In this document: positions 7,453 to 15,096 of the stretch, piece after piece
Layout: each line of letters opens with the position of its first letter
How positions within the stretch are numbered: position 1 is the stretch's first letter
Assembly (NCBI GenBank): GCA_050252335.1
Contig: JBFWLB010000001.1
Span: 65,508 to 129,507, forward strand
From: Berkiella_A sp050252335
GTDB lineage: Bacteria; Pseudomonadota; Gammaproteobacteria; Berkiellales; Berkiellaceae
Length of the DNA: 64,000 nt
Reading direction: 5' to 3'
Notes under the pieces: generated by a model
Told to the model about the DNA's origin: nothing
Databases searched by the model: none
Seen by the model: the letters and a program-made list of their open reading frames with translations, nothing else
Program-made: the position numbers and the translations under genes

Positions 7453-8234
7453 TGAACTTAAATGAGCTACAAGCTGCTTTCTTAAGTGCCGTACGTGAAG
7501 CAAAAAGTGACGAAGCATTAAAAGTACATGTGAAAAGTAGTGACAGTCTCTCTGGGCAACAACGTATTGCCATTTACCGAGATAGTTTTAAAGGGAATTT
7601 GATAGCTTGCTTAAAAGCAGCCTATCCCGTGTGTTTGCGTTTAGTGGGGGAGGAGTATTTTTCTGCATTGGCAGTGCGCTATATTGCAATATATGAGCAT
7701 CGGCAATTTTCTTTAGCGGATTATGGTGATCAATTTGCAGATTTTTTGGCATATTTTGAGCCTGTACAGCATGTATTGCCGTATTTATCAGAGGTTGCAC
7801 GCTTAGAGTGGGCTTATCATTTGGCTCTAGATAGCGAAGAATATGATGGATTGGATTGCAGTGCTTTATCTCAACTGTCAGAAACAGAGCACATGCGACT
7901 TATTTTTATGTTACCACCTGCCAGTACATTGCTGTATTCTGATTTTCCTATTTATACAATCTGGGAAATGAATCAACCAGAATCAACAATGCAACGTGAG
8001 ATTCGTTTAGCATCAGAGCCACAGCGTTTGTTTGTGTTTAGATATGATTGGCATATATACATAGAGCGTCTGAGTATACATGAATTTGAAATGCTAACTC
8101 AGATTCAGCAAGGTCTATGTTTTGCGGATATTTGTGAACACTTGTTGCAACAAGATCCTGCTATCGATATGAATGCGATATTTGCGACTTGTGTGAAACG
8201 AAAATGGATCACAGATTTTCGATTATTTCCATAA
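7452..8234 (+). CDS. bufC: RiPP-modification partner protein (DUF2063, BufC/MbnC-like)
   Basis: This 260-residue protein has an N-terminal DUF2063 putative DNA-binding-type domain (about 1-95, with LSGQQRIAIYRDSFKGNLIACLKAAYPVC in two parts and FADFLAYFEP) and a divergent C-terminal domain. In bufferin and methanobactin systems this subunit binds the DUF692 enzyme and presents the precursor. I chose ATG 7452, which overlaps the bufB stop (TAATG) and has AGAGG ten bases upstream; in-frame TTG 7443 is a weaker choice. No DoxX-like bufD follows. Confidence 0.88.
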   Translation: MNLNELQAAFLSAVREAKSDEALKVHVKSSDSLSGQQRIAIYRDSFKGNLIACLKAAYPVCLRLVGEEYFSALAVRYIAIYEHRQFSLADYGDQFADFLAYFEPVQHVLPYLSEVARLEWAYHLALDSEEYDGLDCSALSQLSETEHMRLIFMLPPASTLLYSDFPIYTIWEMNQPESTMQREIRLASEPQRLFVFRYDWHIYIERLSIHEFEMLTQIQQGLCFADICEHLLQQDPAIDMNAIFATCVKRKWITDFRLFP

Positions 8235-8327
8235 AGATTCATATTAAGTATGAAAAAGCCTAAAAAGATGCAATTCGATTAAAATCGCGGTAGGATGATA
8301 GAAAATGATGCTTATGTGTGAAGTCCC

Positions 8328-8999
8328 ATGACTGGTTTCCTAAACATTTTTGCTTCTTCTCCCTTCAAACCCATACAAAAACATATGGAAACGGTGTTTG
8401 CATGTGTAACATTATTACCAGAATTTATTGAAGCTGTTTCTTCAAAAAATTGGGAAATGGCTCAACATCTTCAACGCCAAATTGTTCAACTTGAATGTGA
8501 CGCAGATGAAATTAAACAGCAAATACGTTTGCAATTGCATCATAGTTTATTTATGCCTGTCTCACGTTCCGAGCTATTAGAATTGTTGCGTGAACAGGAT
8601 TTTATTGCAAATGATGTTAAGAAAGCTGTTAGCATTATTCTGGGGCGTCGACTCATTATTCCAGAAAGTATTCGTGAAGGTTTTAGCGGTTTTGTGAATG
8701 CGTGTTTAAATGCTTCGGAGAAAGCGTATAAAGCTGTTTCTGAGTTAGAAGATTTGCTTGAGACTGGGTTTAAAGGTCGTGAAGTACGTTTAGTGAAGCA
8801 ATTAATTTGCGAATTAGATCAATTAGAAAGAGAAACGACAGAGATTCAAGTGCAAGTAAGAGCAGAGCTTTTTGCCATTGAAGGAAGCCTATCACCGATT
8901 GATGCAATATTTTTGTATAAGATTTTTGATATTACGGGTGCAATTGCAGATCATGCGCAAAAAATTGGGCATCGGCTGCAATTATTGATTACAAATTAG
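8328..8999 (+). CDS. DUF47 family protein (PhoU-like, TIGR00153 type)
   Basis: This 223-residue all-helical protein is built of two PhoU-like three-helix bundles. Signatures include LLPEFIEAV, the acidic ECDADEIKQQIR and a second ELDQLERETTEIQ. Members usually sit next to a Pit phosphate permease and are thought to modulate it. Here the likely partner pit lies at 16447-17700 on the other strand. It begins 93 bp after bufC and could be read from the same transcript, though no functional link is known. Confidence 0.85.
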   Translation: MTGFLNIFASSPFKPIQKHMETVFACVTLLPEFIEAVSSKNWEMAQHLQRQIVQLECDADEIKQQIRLQLHHSLFMPVSRSELLELLREQDFIANDVKKAVSIILGRRLIIPESIREGFSGFVNACLNASEKAYKAVSELEDLLETGFKGREVRLVKQLICELDQLERETTEIQVQVRAELFAIEGSLSPIDAIFLYKIFDITGAIADHAQKIGHRLQLLITN

Positions 9000-9059
9000 T
9001 CATTTTTTTGACGCTCGCCCTTCTCTTTATGCTCAAGAAAGGGCGAAAGATGTTAAAAA

Positions 9060-9186
9060 TATACCCACAACGGATGATTCTTCGGTTAGGCGGCAAGCGT
9101 TCGAGCAATAGGAGTGTATACAAAATACATGACTATTGTGAGATACGCGAAGCCAACAACACCGAAGATTCATCTGTGAAGGGTAT
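9060..9186. repeat. Dispersed palindromic repeat, copy 2
   Basis: The left end TATACCCACAACGGATGATT and the reverse complement of the right end, TATACCCTTCACAGATGAAT, are alike, followed by CTTCGG on both sides. The interior (TTAGGCGGCAAGCG, CATGACTATTGTGAG, GCCAACAAC) matches the copy at 14887-15034 closely and the copies at 5039 and 31301-31548 more distantly. It ends next to the stop codon of the zapB-like gene and may provide its transcript end. Confidence 0.8.
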
Positions 9187-9187
9187 A

Positions 9188-9442
9188 TTAAGCGCTTACA
9201 AAAGTTTCTTCTTCTAGGCTTTGATCTTCAGATTCATAATCAAGGCTGGGTGTAGCTTCTTGAGCATCTACTTGATCTAAGCGATTAATTAAGGATGTTA
9301 AATCACTTCTCCATTTTTCATGTTCTGCTTTCAATGCTAAATTTTCTTCTTCAAGCTCTTCAATTTGTAATCTTAATAGCTCAATTGTATCAACAGCGTA
9401 CTCAACTTTTTGTTCGAGTTGTAGAAAAAGATCGGTTGTCAT
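9188..9442 (-). CDS. zapB: ZapB-like cell-division coiled-coil protein (TIGR02449 type)
   Basis: This 84-residue protein is almost entirely one coiled coil. Residues 5-58 (LFLQLEQKVEYAVDTIELL through NRLDQV) keep the spacing of E. coli ZapB (leu-glu repeats, IEELEEEN, W in KWRSDL). The acidic tail is unstructured-looking. ZapB stabilises the FtsZ ring through ZapA, but zapA is not adjacent here. The ATG at 9442 is preceded by GAGGAAT. The short family makes the assignment good but not certain. Confidence 0.75.
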   Translation of the reverse strand: MTTDLFLQLEQKVEYAVDTIELLRLQIEELEEENLALKAEHEKWRSDLTSLINRLDQVDAQEATPSLDYESEDQSLEEETFVSA

Positions 9443-9560
9443 AATATTCCTCTGGTGTTTGGCTTTAAAAACAAAAATAAAGGTAGATTTTAGAAGGCTT
9501 AGGTGAGCATAGCAAGTCTATATGCTTTCTAATACGCTATTTTTAATAGTATTCTCAATT

Positions 9561-9735
9561 CGCGTAGCGAATTATAATTTCTCACTTTTGTAAAGGGAGA
9601 CGCTCGTACAGCGTAGCTGTGCGAGCAGAGGGATTTAGCTGGTTGAACTTAAATCTACAGCATCAATCCCCCTTGCGCACTTAATCAGTGCGCGTCCCCC
9701 TTCAAAAAGTGGGATCTTTTATTCGCTTCGCTCAT
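9561..9735. repeat. Long palindromic MITE-like repeat, copy A
   Basis: This element of about 175 bp is nearly identical to 42431-42607. The left part GCGTAGCGAATTATAATTTC with CTCACTTTTGTAAAGGGAG is inverted at the right end (CTTCAAAAAGTGGGATC with TTTTATTCGCTTCGCTCAT), so most of the element folds back on itself. Internal hairpins are CAGCGTAGCTG and GCGCAC/GTGCGC. It has no coding capacity and no clear target duplication. It fills much of the 354-bp gap between zapB and the DUF2970 gene. Confidence 0.85.
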
Positions 9736-9796
9736 ATTAATGATTAACACTACAGTGTGCTCATTTTAGATTTAGATACTCGTTTTTTTAAATAAA

Positions 9797-10042
9797 GTGA
9801 CGACTTTAAAAATAAGTGAATCAATGAAAAACATAGAAGATCCAAAAGAACCAAGTTTGCGTGAAATGTTTGCAAGCGTATTAGCGGCAATGTTTGGTGT
9901 GCAAAATAGTAAAAATAGAGAACGCGACTTTCAGAAAGGAAAGCCCGCTGTTTTCATTGTATTAGGTATTATTGTGGTAACAATCTTTGTTTTGATGATT
10001 GTGATGGCAGTTAAAATCGTGATGTCTTATGCACCTCATTAG
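9797..10042 (+). CDS. DUF2970 family small membrane protein
   Basis: This is an 81-residue protein. The family core (about residues 18-78) starts with LREMFASVLAAMFGVQNSKN, continues with ERDFQKGKP, and ends with one transmembrane helix (about 50-75, VFIVLGIIVVTIFVLMIVMAV). Its function is unknown. The start is uncertain: GTG 9797 gives the full length, while ATG 9824 would remove nine residues. Neither has a strong ribosome site. Confidence 0.75.
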   Translation: MTTLKISESMKNIEDPKEPSLREMFASVLAAMFGVQNSKNRERDFQKGKPAVFIVLGIIVVTIFVLMIVMAVKIVMSYAPH

Positions 10043-10071
10043 ACATCAAAAATATTCTTGTTAATATTTGA

Positions 10072-10222
10072 GCTAAGCTCACCCAGCTTACAACCATCCT
10101 CTCCTAAAAATTAGGAGAGAGACGAGCAAGCACTGAGTTCTGATTCTTGATTGTATTGTGAGGTAATGGCACTTCCCCTCTCCTGATGTCAGAAGAGGGG
10201 AGCCGAAGGGCGGGTGAGGTTA
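10072..10222. repeat. Two-hairpin intergenic repeat downstream of rpoS
   Basis: The unit begins AGCTCACCC and ends GGGCGGGTGAGGTT, so the outer edges are inverted. Inside are the perfect hairpin TCTCCTAA-AAA-TTAGGAGA (10100-10118) and a longer stem, CCCCTCT and CTGA pairing with TCAG and AGAGGGG (10175-10200). It resembles the CCTCACCC/CCCTCTCC intergenic repeats seen in many gammaproteobacteria. It may terminate the minus-strand rpoS transcript. Confidence 0.65.
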
Positions 10223-10238
10223 GATCAATTTTAAGGCA

Positions 10239-11210
10239 TTAGCAAAATAAATTTTCGCTAACAATACCTTCGTTTTCCATTTTTTCTCTGAGTTCTTTCA
10301 AGGCTTCCACTTGTATTTGACGTACACGTTCACGTGTTAGGCCTACAACCTTACCAACATCTTCCAGTGTTGTTTCTTCATTGCCAAATAAGCCAAATCT
10401 TTGAGCGAGTATTGATTTTTGTTTTTCATTTAATGTTTCTAGACTATTCATTAAATGTGTAAATAGATCATCTTGTTCAAACTCATGATGGGGCGATTGA
10501 GTATTATGTTCAGCAAGCGCTTCCATCAATGGTTTGTCTGTTTCATCTCCCATGGGAGAGTCTAAAGAAAGGGTTCTTTCATTTAAACGAAAGAGTTTGT
10601 TTACACTATCCGCTTCGATATTAAGTGTTTTTGCAATTTCTTCAAAGTTAGGTTCATGATCTAGTGCTTGTGACATATCGCGCGCTTTTCTTAAATAGAC
10701 ATTCAACTCTTTAATAATATGAATGGGTAGTCGTATTGTACGGGTTTGATTCATCAAGGCGCGTTCGATATTTTGACGAATCCACCAAGTAGCATAAGTT
10801 GAGAACCTAAACCCTCTTTCAGGATCAAATTTTTCAACCGCTCTGATAAGCCCTAAGTTACCTTCTTCAATAAGATCTAAAAGTGTGAGGCCTCGGTTGA
10901 AATAGCGGCGTGCTATTTTGACAACCAATCGTAGATTAGATTGAATCATATGGTTACGCGCTTTGAGATCGCCTTTGAGTGCAAGTCTTGCGTAATGGAC
11001 TTCTTCTTCTTGAGAGAGCAGCGGGGTAGCGCCTATCTCTCTTAAGTAAATTTGTGTGGGATCTGATTCTTGTAGATCGATGTGGGTATTTTCTTCTTCT
11101 GTATCATTAATGCTTAAGTCTTCTAGCTCGATGTTTTCACTTGCCACAGACGCTGAAGCTTTTCTTTTGTTTGGATTATAATCGATTGGTCCGTTCCATG
11201 GTTGTTTCAT
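10239..11210 (-). CDS. rpoS: Stationary-phase sigma factor RpoS
   Basis: This 323-residue sigma-70-family factor is closest in pattern to RpoS. Region 1.2 is DPTQIYLREIGATPLLS, region 2 carries LIEEGNLGLIRAVEKFD and RFSTYATWWIRQ, region 3 RLPIHIIKELNVYLRKAR, and the region 4.2 helix-turn-helix TLEDVGKVVGLTRERVRQIQ. It directs RNA polymerase to stress and stationary-phase promoters. I chose ATG 11210 because GGGGGA sits just upstream; upstream TTG 11279 lacks such a site. Unlike E. coli, nlpD is not upstream; ihfB is divergent instead. Confidence 0.93.
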   Translation of the reverse strand: MKQPWNGPIDYNPNKRKASASVASENIELEDLSINDTEEENTHIDLQESDPTQIYLREIGATPLLSQEEEVHYARLALKGDLKARNHMIQSNLRLVVKIARRYFNRGLTLLDLIEEGNLGLIRAVEKFDPERGFRFSTYATWWIRQNIERALMNQTRTIRLPIHIIKELNVYLRKARDMSQALDHEPNFEEIAKTLNIEADSVNKLFRLNERTLSLDSPMGDETDKPLMEALAEHNTQSPHHEFEQDDLFTHLMNSLETLNEKQKSILAQRFGLFGNEETTLEDVGKVVGLTRERVRQIQVEALKELREKMENEGIVSENLFC

Positions 11211-11430
11211 AATTTCCCCCAGCTTTTGATTTTGAGATATTTTTTTTGTTTGACATACTACATGCATAAAAGAGGCCAATTTGAATTAGTATTTTAAATA
11301 CAATGACTTGGTTGTTAGTGTGAAAACTAATAAAAAAATAAATGTAAAAGAAATGGGCAGTTAATATTCGTGAAGGTAGTGATACAATGCCTAGGTATGT
11401 ACATAAGCTAATAAGTTGGATGATGAGGTT

Positions 11431-11727
11431 ATGACTAGGGCAGAATTGATTGATATTCTTGCAAACAAACAACCACAAACTCCTATTAAACAGATAGAGC
11501 AGGCTGTTAAGCTCGTTTTTGATCAAATGTCAGAAGCACTTGAGAATGGTCAGCGAATTGAGATAAGAGGTTTTGGTAGTTTTGCCTTGAGATATCGTTC
11601 TCCACGCGTTGCTCGCAATCCCAAAACGGGTGAATATGTGAATACGGAAGGAAAGTACGTTGCTCACTTTAAACCAGGCAAGGAACTTAGAGAGCGTGTG
11701 AATGAAGCAGTGAAGCATAGCGAATAA
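11431..11727 (+). CDS. ihfB: Integration host factor beta subunit
   Basis: This 98-residue DNA-bending protein of the HU/IHF family matches IhfB more than HU or IhfA (RAELIDILA, ENGQRIEIRGFGSF, YRSPRVARNPKTG, EGKYVAHFKPGKELRERVN). The beta-arm Pro in RNPKTG that wedges into DNA is present. The start is ATG 11431 after GATGAGG; an upstream TTG at 11416 is unlikely. It is divergent from rpoS with 220 bp shared upstream DNA. Confidence 0.93.
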   Translation: MTRAELIDILANKQPQTPIKQIEQAVKLVFDQMSEALENGQRIEIRGFGSFALRYRSPRVARNPKTGEYVNTEGKYVAHFKPGKELRERVNEAVKHSE

Positions 11728-11851
11728 ATGGTGGACATTCTGTGTCGCTACCTTTAAATTTTGCATACCTTTTAATTTTCATAGATATGTGAATTGAAAA
11801 GCTTGCGCTCTATATAAAGTATAATTCGTTTAATTTTAAGAGGGATCGAAA

Positions 11852-12769
11852 GTGTACCAAAACAGCAAAGTTGTCCATTTTTTTGCTATGTTAGTCGCTT
11901 GCACTATATTTGCAATGAGTAAACCAGCTGTTGCTGGCTTTGGTGTTGTTGAAGAGCCTCAAGGTGCAGGTGTGTATGGCAATGCACAAAATAAAACCTT
12001 TAAAAGTGCTGTAGAAGGTGAGGAATCACTGGGTGATTCTGATCGTGCTTTTTTGGCGAGTGTCGAAGAAAGTCGTAGCTTCAAGCGTTGGTATACGCGC
12101 GTTATGTTTGGTCAACCCAGGGTTAGCTTAAAAAACATTGAAAATAAAACGAATGGTATAAATCCTTCCAACCCAACCGTTGCTGGGCTTGTGCCTACGG
12201 ATGTTGTTTATAGAAGCGGTGTACCCATTAGCGAGCCTGAGAAAAAAGATGATTCATTTACGGTACTGTTGGCTTGGGGTTACCATTGGGAGAAGTGGGC
12301 ATGGGAATTAGAACTCATGCTAGCAGAAACCTTAAAATATCAAGCAAAGCCTGTTACACCAGGTACACCCATTCAAATCCAAGCAGATATCAATAAAATT
12401 GCACTCTTTAATAACTTTGAATATACCTTTGATCATTGGTTCGATTTTCAACCAAGAGATTTACATTTCTTTACCTTATTAGGAGTTGGGGCAGCCTTAA
12501 AGACGGCTGATATTACCGCTTTAACTTTAGCTGGCCAAGCAAGACAAACACATTCAAGCAGTTTAGTTAGTTTTGCTTGGCAATTGGGTTTAGGTGCTCG
12601 TTATCAAATAGCGCCCCATTTCTTGCTTGATTTAAGTTATCGATATGCAGACCTAGATGCTGTTAAGTTTGGTCCTGTAGATGCAGTAAAACCCTATGAT
12701 GGTTTAGCATTTAAGGCAAAGACTTTGCGATCAGTTGGTGGTTTTTTAGGAATAACCTATAAACTTTAA
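11852..12769 (+). CDS. Outer-membrane beta-barrel protein, opacity/OmpA-like type
   Basis: This 305-residue protein starts at GTG 11852 behind GAGGGA. A signal peptide of about 29 residues ends in PAVA. After a polar segment (30-90) come alternating aromatic/polar strands (FTVLLAWGYHWEKWAWELELML, FFTLLGVGAALK, LVSFAWQLGLGARYQI, HFLLDLSYRYADL) and a terminal strand GGFLGITYKL, the usual layout of an eight-strand barrel with a hydrophobic C-terminus. Substrate or ligand is unknown. The Sel1 lipoprotein starts 28 bp downstream, so the two are probably co-transcribed. Confidence 0.75.
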   Translation: MYQNSKVVHFFAMLVACTIFAMSKPAVAGFGVVEEPQGAGVYGNAQNKTFKSAVEGEESLGDSDRAFLASVEESRSFKRWYTRVMFGQPRVSLKNIENKTNGINPSNPTVAGLVPTDVVYRSGVPISEPEKKDDSFTVLLAWGYHWEKWAWELELMLAETLKYQAKPVTPGTPIQIQADINKIALFNNFEYTFDHWFDFQPRDLHFFTLLGVGAALKTADITALTLAGQARQTHSSSLVSFAWQLGLGARYQIAPHFLLDLSYRYADLDAVKFGPVDAVKPYDGLAFKAKTLRSVGGFLGITYKL

Positions 12770-12797
12770 TGTTTATAACGCCAAGAGGGAATGAAGC

Positions 12798-14876
12798 GTG
12801 CGTCAATATAAAAAATTAGCCTATGTCTCGTTGACTGCTGTGGTTTGTTTAGTGGGTTGTCAAAAATCAGGACAACAAGCTTGGTGGAATAAAGAGAGTC
12901 ATAAAAAAGTGGCTCAGACACAAAGCAACAAGCAACCTTCCATTGTGGTTGGTGATGATGTGGCTGCCACGCCTTCAGATCCGGTTGCACCCAACGTTTT
13001 AATGAAGCCCAAAGCTAAAACGAAGTGGTATTTATTTAGTGCAGCGCCTACCCATCCTAATCCTGTTCCTGATGTCAGTAGAAGACCTGTGAGCTTTGCG
13101 GATTGGTGGAAGTCTAAATATATTGCTGATGTCACGGTAACCCCTTTTTCAAATGCTCAAAACGCTTGGTGGCCAGGGCATTGGGGCTTAGGGTGGTTTC
13201 GAGGTGAAAAAGATCTCGATATGACCTCTCATGAATCCATTTATGCCCAAGCAAATCAATACTTCAAAAGAGGCAAAGAAGCTGATTTAGTAAGAGCTTT
13301 TGATCTTTATACCGAAGCCGCGAAAATGGGTAATAAATTTGCACAAAATCAGTTGGCAGATATGTATTATCATGGTTTGACCGTAGATCAAAACTATGAA
13401 AAAGCAGCTTTTTGGTATTTGAATGCAGCAGAGCAAGGCTTAGCACAAGCACAGCTCACAACGGGTTATCTCTTTAAAGAAGGCAGAGGGGTTCCTAAAA
13501 ATTACGATACTGCACTGTATTGGTATCAGTGTGCATTACAAAGTGGGGCAGACGAAGCTCTCATTAAAATAGGTCAACTTTATCAAGCATGGGCTAGGAA
13601 CTATCAAGATTTAACAAAAGCACAAGCCTATTACCAGCAAGCAGCAGATAGAGATATGGCTGAAGCGAAGTACCGGCTTGCGTATTTGTATGCAACAAAT
13701 GATGTGTTAGGTCGAAACTATCCTAAGGCGATTCGTTTATATGAAGCAGCAGGTGATCAAGGTTATGCAGATGCATGGGCTGAATTAGGTGAAATGCATT
13801 TAAATGGTATAGGCGTTGCTCAGAGCAAAAGGCGTGCTTATCACTGTTTCTTGTTAGCTGCAGAAAATGGTTCTGCAAAAGGTGCTTTTAATTTAGCCGT
13901 TATGTATGAAATAGGGGATGGTATTGAGCAAAGCTACAAGAAAGCTTTTCATTGGTATCGCGTTAGTGCCGACTATGATTACCCTTATGCAGCATTCAGA
14001 CTGGGTGAAATGTACGCAACGGGTCAGGGCGTTCTTCAAGATTATGGATTGGCAAATTACTGGTATAAGATTGCTGCCAGCTGGAATTTGATGACGGCGC
14101 ATGTACGTTTGGCCGATCATTATATGATTGGACGTGGTTTACCTCAAAGCGATAAGGCGGCTTTTGAACATTTTCATGACGCAGCATTGTTAAATGATCC
14201 CTATGCGCAATATATGGCGAGCATCATGTACCTCAGAGGTATTGGTACATATCATGATTTAGAAAAATCAGTTTATTGGCACAAAATGGCGGATAAACAA
14301 GCTGGTAATGCGGCAGCAAAATACAGAATTGGTCGTTTATACCAATTTGGTACTGGTTTTGATAAAGATGTTACAGAAGCCATTCAATGGTATGAACTCT
14401 CTGCAAAACAAGGTTATGCCCTCGCCCAAAATGAACTGGGCGAATTGTATTACAAAGGAAAGGACGTTAATCGAAACTATAAATTAGCTATGAATTATTT
14501 TAAGCAAGCGGCTAACCAGCGCTTTCCATTAGCTTACTATAATATTGGTTTGATGCATTACAATGGTCAAGGTACAGCTTTAAACCGTAAATTAGCATTC
14601 AATTGGTTTAGTAAAGCGGCTAAAATGGGTGCTGAATATGCGCAATACAGAATAGCCAGTATGTATTATGAAGGTTCTGGTGTTAAAGAAGATAAAACCA
14701 AGGCCTATGGTTGGTGGTCAATTTCTGCAGATAGCCGACTTGAGAATATTCAAGAGATGCTACAAGCTATCCTCTATGATATGAAACCCAATGAAATAGA
14801 GCGTGCCTTAGCGACATCTAAGGAATATCATCACCACTATAAGAATCATAACCTCATCGAGGAGAGTAATACCTAG
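12798..14876 (+). CDS. Sel1-repeat lipoprotein
   Basis: This 692-residue protein starts at GTG 12798 with AAGAGGGA upstream. A lipoprotein signal ends in the lipobox LVGC, with Cys21 as the lipidation site. A low-complexity linker (22-150) is followed by about 13 tandem Sel1-like repeats of 36 residues (about 160-650) with the pattern LGxMYxxGxGVxxDYxxAxxWYxxAAxxG. Such solenoids bind other proteins; Legionella relatives (LpnE, EnhC) act in host entry or intracellular growth, but no such role can be read here. It is likely in an operon with the barrel protein before it. Confidence 0.88.
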   Translation: MRQYKKLAYVSLTAVVCLVGCQKSGQQAWWNKESHKKVAQTQSNKQPSIVVGDDVAATPSDPVAPNVLMKPKAKTKWYLFSAAPTHPNPVPDVSRRPVSFADWWKSKYIADVTVTPFSNAQNAWWPGHWGLGWFRGEKDLDMTSHESIYAQANQYFKRGKEADLVRAFDLYTEAAKMGNKFAQNQLADMYYHGLTVDQNYEKAAFWYLNAAEQGLAQAQLTTGYLFKEGRGVPKNYDTALYWYQCALQSGADEALIKIGQLYQAWARNYQDLTKAQAYYQQAADRDMAEAKYRLAYLYATNDVLGRNYPKAIRLYEAAGDQGYADAWAELGEMHLNGIGVAQSKRRAYHCFLLAAENGSAKGAFNLAVMYEIGDGIEQSYKKAFHWYRVSADYDYPYAAFRLGEMYATGQGVLQDYGLANYWYKIAASWNLMTAHVRLADHYMIGRGLPQSDKAAFEHFHDAALLNDPYAQYMASIMYLRGIGTYHDLEKSVYWHKMADKQAGNAAAKYRIGRLYQFGTGFDKDVTEAIQWYELSAKQGYALAQNELGELYYKGKDVNRNYKLAMNYFKQAANQRFPLAYYNIGLMHYNGQGTALNRKLAFNWFSKAAKMGAEYAQYRIASMYYEGSGVKEDKTKAYGWWSISADSRLENIQEMLQAILYDMKPNEIERALATSKEYHHHYKNHNLIEESNT

Positions 14877-14886
14877 TCTCGTCTTA

Positions 14887-15034
14887 TATACCCACAACAG
14901 ATGATTCTCTGGTTAGGTGGCGAGTGTTCGAGCAGTAGGCGTGTATACGAAATACATGACTATTGTGAGAGGCACGAAGCCAACAACGCCGACATTGTGC
15001 CCTTTACGGGTAAGACTCATCTGTGAAGGGTATA
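14887..15034. repeat. Dispersed palindromic repeat, copy 3
   Basis: The ends TATACCCACAACAGATGATT and, reversed, TATACCCTTCACAGATGAGT form terminal inverted repeats. The interior shares GGTTAGGTGGCGAG, ATACATGACTATTGTGAG and GAAGCCAACAAC with copy 2 at 9060-9186. This copy carries about 20 extra bases near the right end (a CATTGTGCCCTTTACGGGTAA segment). It fills most of the gap between the Sel1 lipoprotein and the MFS gene. Confidence 0.8.
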
Positions 15035-15096
15035 AGTATGAAGAACTAATTCATGGGAGGCTTGGCTTTGCGTGATTAGTAAGGAGCCAAGTTTTA

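Noticed and set aside
9008..9217. Open frame of 69 codons after DUF47
   Set aside because: It is composed of palindromic repeat copy 2 and overlaps the zapB-like gene end; no family features.
11210..11279. Longer RpoS start at TTG 11279
   Set aside because: The extra 23 residues have no RpoS similarity and lack a ribosome site, whereas ATG 11210 has GGGGGA directly upstream.
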